A stretch of 64,000 nucleotides of DNA from Marinifilum breve (GTDB lineage: Bacteria > Bacteroidota > Bacteroidia > Bacteroidales > Marinifilaceae), in assembly GCF_003202155.1 (NCBI RefSeq), contig NZ_QFLI01000004.1, positions 1 through 64,000 of the forward strand, given 5' to 3'. Under the pieces are notes generated by a model. It was not told where the DNA came from. It searched no databases and worked only from the letters and a program-made list of their open reading frames with translations. The stretch's first letter is position 1. Every line of letters begins with the position of its first letter. Below, in pieces: positions 63,120 to 64,000 of this stretch. Made by a program: the position numbers and the translations under genes.

Positions 63120-64000
63120 ATGATGAATACTAAACTACCTGACAAATCAGGCAACAACACACAACAAGGAAATTTAGAACGAATGAAACTATCTGAGTTA
63201 ACAGATAATCAAGAAGGAATAATAACCAAAGTTTTAGGACATGGTGCATTTCGAAAGAGAATTACCGAAATGGGCTTTGTTAAAGGGAAAAAAGTTACTG
63301 TTATTAAAAATGCTCCTTTAAAAGATCCTGTAGAGTATGAAATTATGGGGTATGAAGTTTCTCTGCGTAGAAGCGAAGCTGCATTAATTGAAGTAATTAC
63401 CCAAAAAGAAGCGAATAGTATAAAATTATCCGATTTCGAAGGAACAATTAGTGATGAAGTACTTAAAACTTCAGCGAAAGAAAAAGGAAAAAAGATAAAT
63501 GTAGCTCTTGTAGGAAATCCTAATGCCGGAAAAACAACATTATTCAACCATGCCTCTGGATCTAAAGAACACGTAGGAAATTACAGCGGCGTTACAGTTG
63601 ACTCTAAACAAGCTCGAGTAAAGCAAAATGGTTATCAATTTGATGTAACGGATCTACCAGGAACTTATTCCCTTACCGCGTATACTCCTGAAGAATTATT
63701 CGTAAGAAAATACATCATGAATGAAAGTCCTGATGTTGTTATCAACGTTGTAGATGCTTCAAACTTAGAAAGAAACCTTTACCTAACAACTCAGCTTATC
63801 GACATGGATATTAAGGTAATATTAGCCTTAAACATGTACGATGAATTGGAAAAGAAAGGAGCAACTTTCAATTATAAGGAACTTTCAAAAATGTTGGGAA
63901 TTCCTATTGTTCCAACTGTTAGTTCAAAAGGTAAAGGGGTAAAAGAATTATTCGACAAGGCGATTGAAGTATATGAAGACAGAGATCCAATAGTTAGACA
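63120..64000 (+). CDS. feoB: Ferrous iron transport protein, FeoA-FeoB fusion (3' truncated)
   Basis: 293 codons visible, cut by the window edge. The FeoA (SH3-like) domain spans about 22-95 (MKLSELTDNQEGIITKVLGHG, KRITEMGFVKGKKVTVIKNAPL). The FeoB G domain starts about 128 with G1 GNPNAGKTTLFN (about residue 132), then VGNYSGVTVDSKQA, G3 DLPGTYSL and SPDVVINVVDASNLERNLYLTTQL. The membrane domain lies beyond the window. It imports Fe2+ in a GTP-dependent manner. Starts at 63120, 63123 or 63183 are all possible. FeoA-FeoB fusion is the normal Bacteroidota arrangement. Confidence 0.93.
   Translation, partial: MMNTKLPDKSGNNTQQGNLERMKLSELTDNQEGIITKVLGHGAFRKRITEMGFVKGKKVTVIKNAPLKDPVEYEIMGYEVSLRRSEAALIEVITQKEANSIKLSDFEGTISDEVLKTSAKEKGKKINVALVGNPNAGKTTLFNHASGSKEHVGNYSGVTVDSKQARVKQNGYQFDVTDLPGTYSLTAYTPEELFVRKYIMNESPDVVINVVDASNLERNLYLTTQLIDMDIKVILALNMYDELEKKGATFNYKELSKMLGIPIVPTVSSKGKGVKELFDKAIEVYEDRDPIVR

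Overview
The window is chromosomal DNA from a member of the Bacteroidota. It is AT-rich and carries two SusC/SusD outer-membrane import loci, each with its own FecI-type ECF sigma factor and FecR-type anti-sigma factor. Further markers are TlpA-family thiol oxidoreductases, FISUMP, DUF4302 and DUF5606 proteins, a PUR (DUF3276) protein, a FeoA-FeoB fusion, a long NusB, and promoters of the TTG-N19/20-TAnnTTTG type. The combination fits the marine Marinilabiliales/Marinifilaceae side of the phylum, but that placement is inference; genus cannot be read from the sequence. No rRNA, intact tRNA, insertion sequence or CRISPR array was found.

Layout. 1-832: 5' part of a secreted DDQ-repeat protein, followed by about 590 bp without genes that ends in a 3' tRNA-Pro-like fragment (about 1419-1453), a probable attachment-site scar. 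1508-12270 (all minus): locus 1, reading sigma, FecR, SusC, SusD, small lipoprotein, amidohydrolase and two TlpA-like proteins. 12928-24333 (all minus): locus 2, reading sigma, FecR, SusC, SusD, zinc metallohydrolase lipoprotein, DUF4302 lipoprotein and a FISUMP/fibronectin-like lipoprotein. 24670-31837 (plus): Tricorn-like S41 protease, GH53 endo-galactanase, acyl-CoA dehydrogenase and a third TlpA-like protein. 31983-32202: five 44-bp tandem repeats. 32323-34226: a sigma factor translationally overlapping a membrane-anchored beta-barrel protein.

35407-47589 (all minus) is a glycerol / glycerol-3-phosphate / glycerophosphodiester regulon: PadR-family regulator and glycerol kinase 2; GlpT, GlpQ and an OprP-like porin; GlpD; glycerol kinase 1; GlpF; and an outer-membrane protein. 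A plausible flow is phosphodiester entry through the porin, hydrolysis by the lipoprotein GlpQ, glycerol-3-phosphate uptake by GlpT and oxidation by GlpD, with GlpF and the kinases feeding in free glycerol. The most unusual finding is here. Directly upstream of both glpD and glpT lies a 48-codon reading frame, and the two encode clear paralogues (20 of 48 identical without gaps; shared NRLYxFF and SIWx[YF]WExEL blocks). They sit behind near-identical promoters and leaders, and a shared motif, TTGTnnnACTATGTA, recurs at the padR promoter.

47686-64000 is mainly housekeeping: DUF748/AsmA-like protein, MscS channel, DEAD-box helicase, coiled-coil lipoprotein, GNAT, DUF5606, J-domain protein, CoaE, YbbR-like protein, YajC, DUF1573, NusB and PUR, ending in a truncated feoAB preceded by a 20-bp perfect palindrome at its promoter. 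Nine 41-bp tandem repeats lie at 56840-57180. All assignments come from reading motifs and translations by eye; no database search was run.
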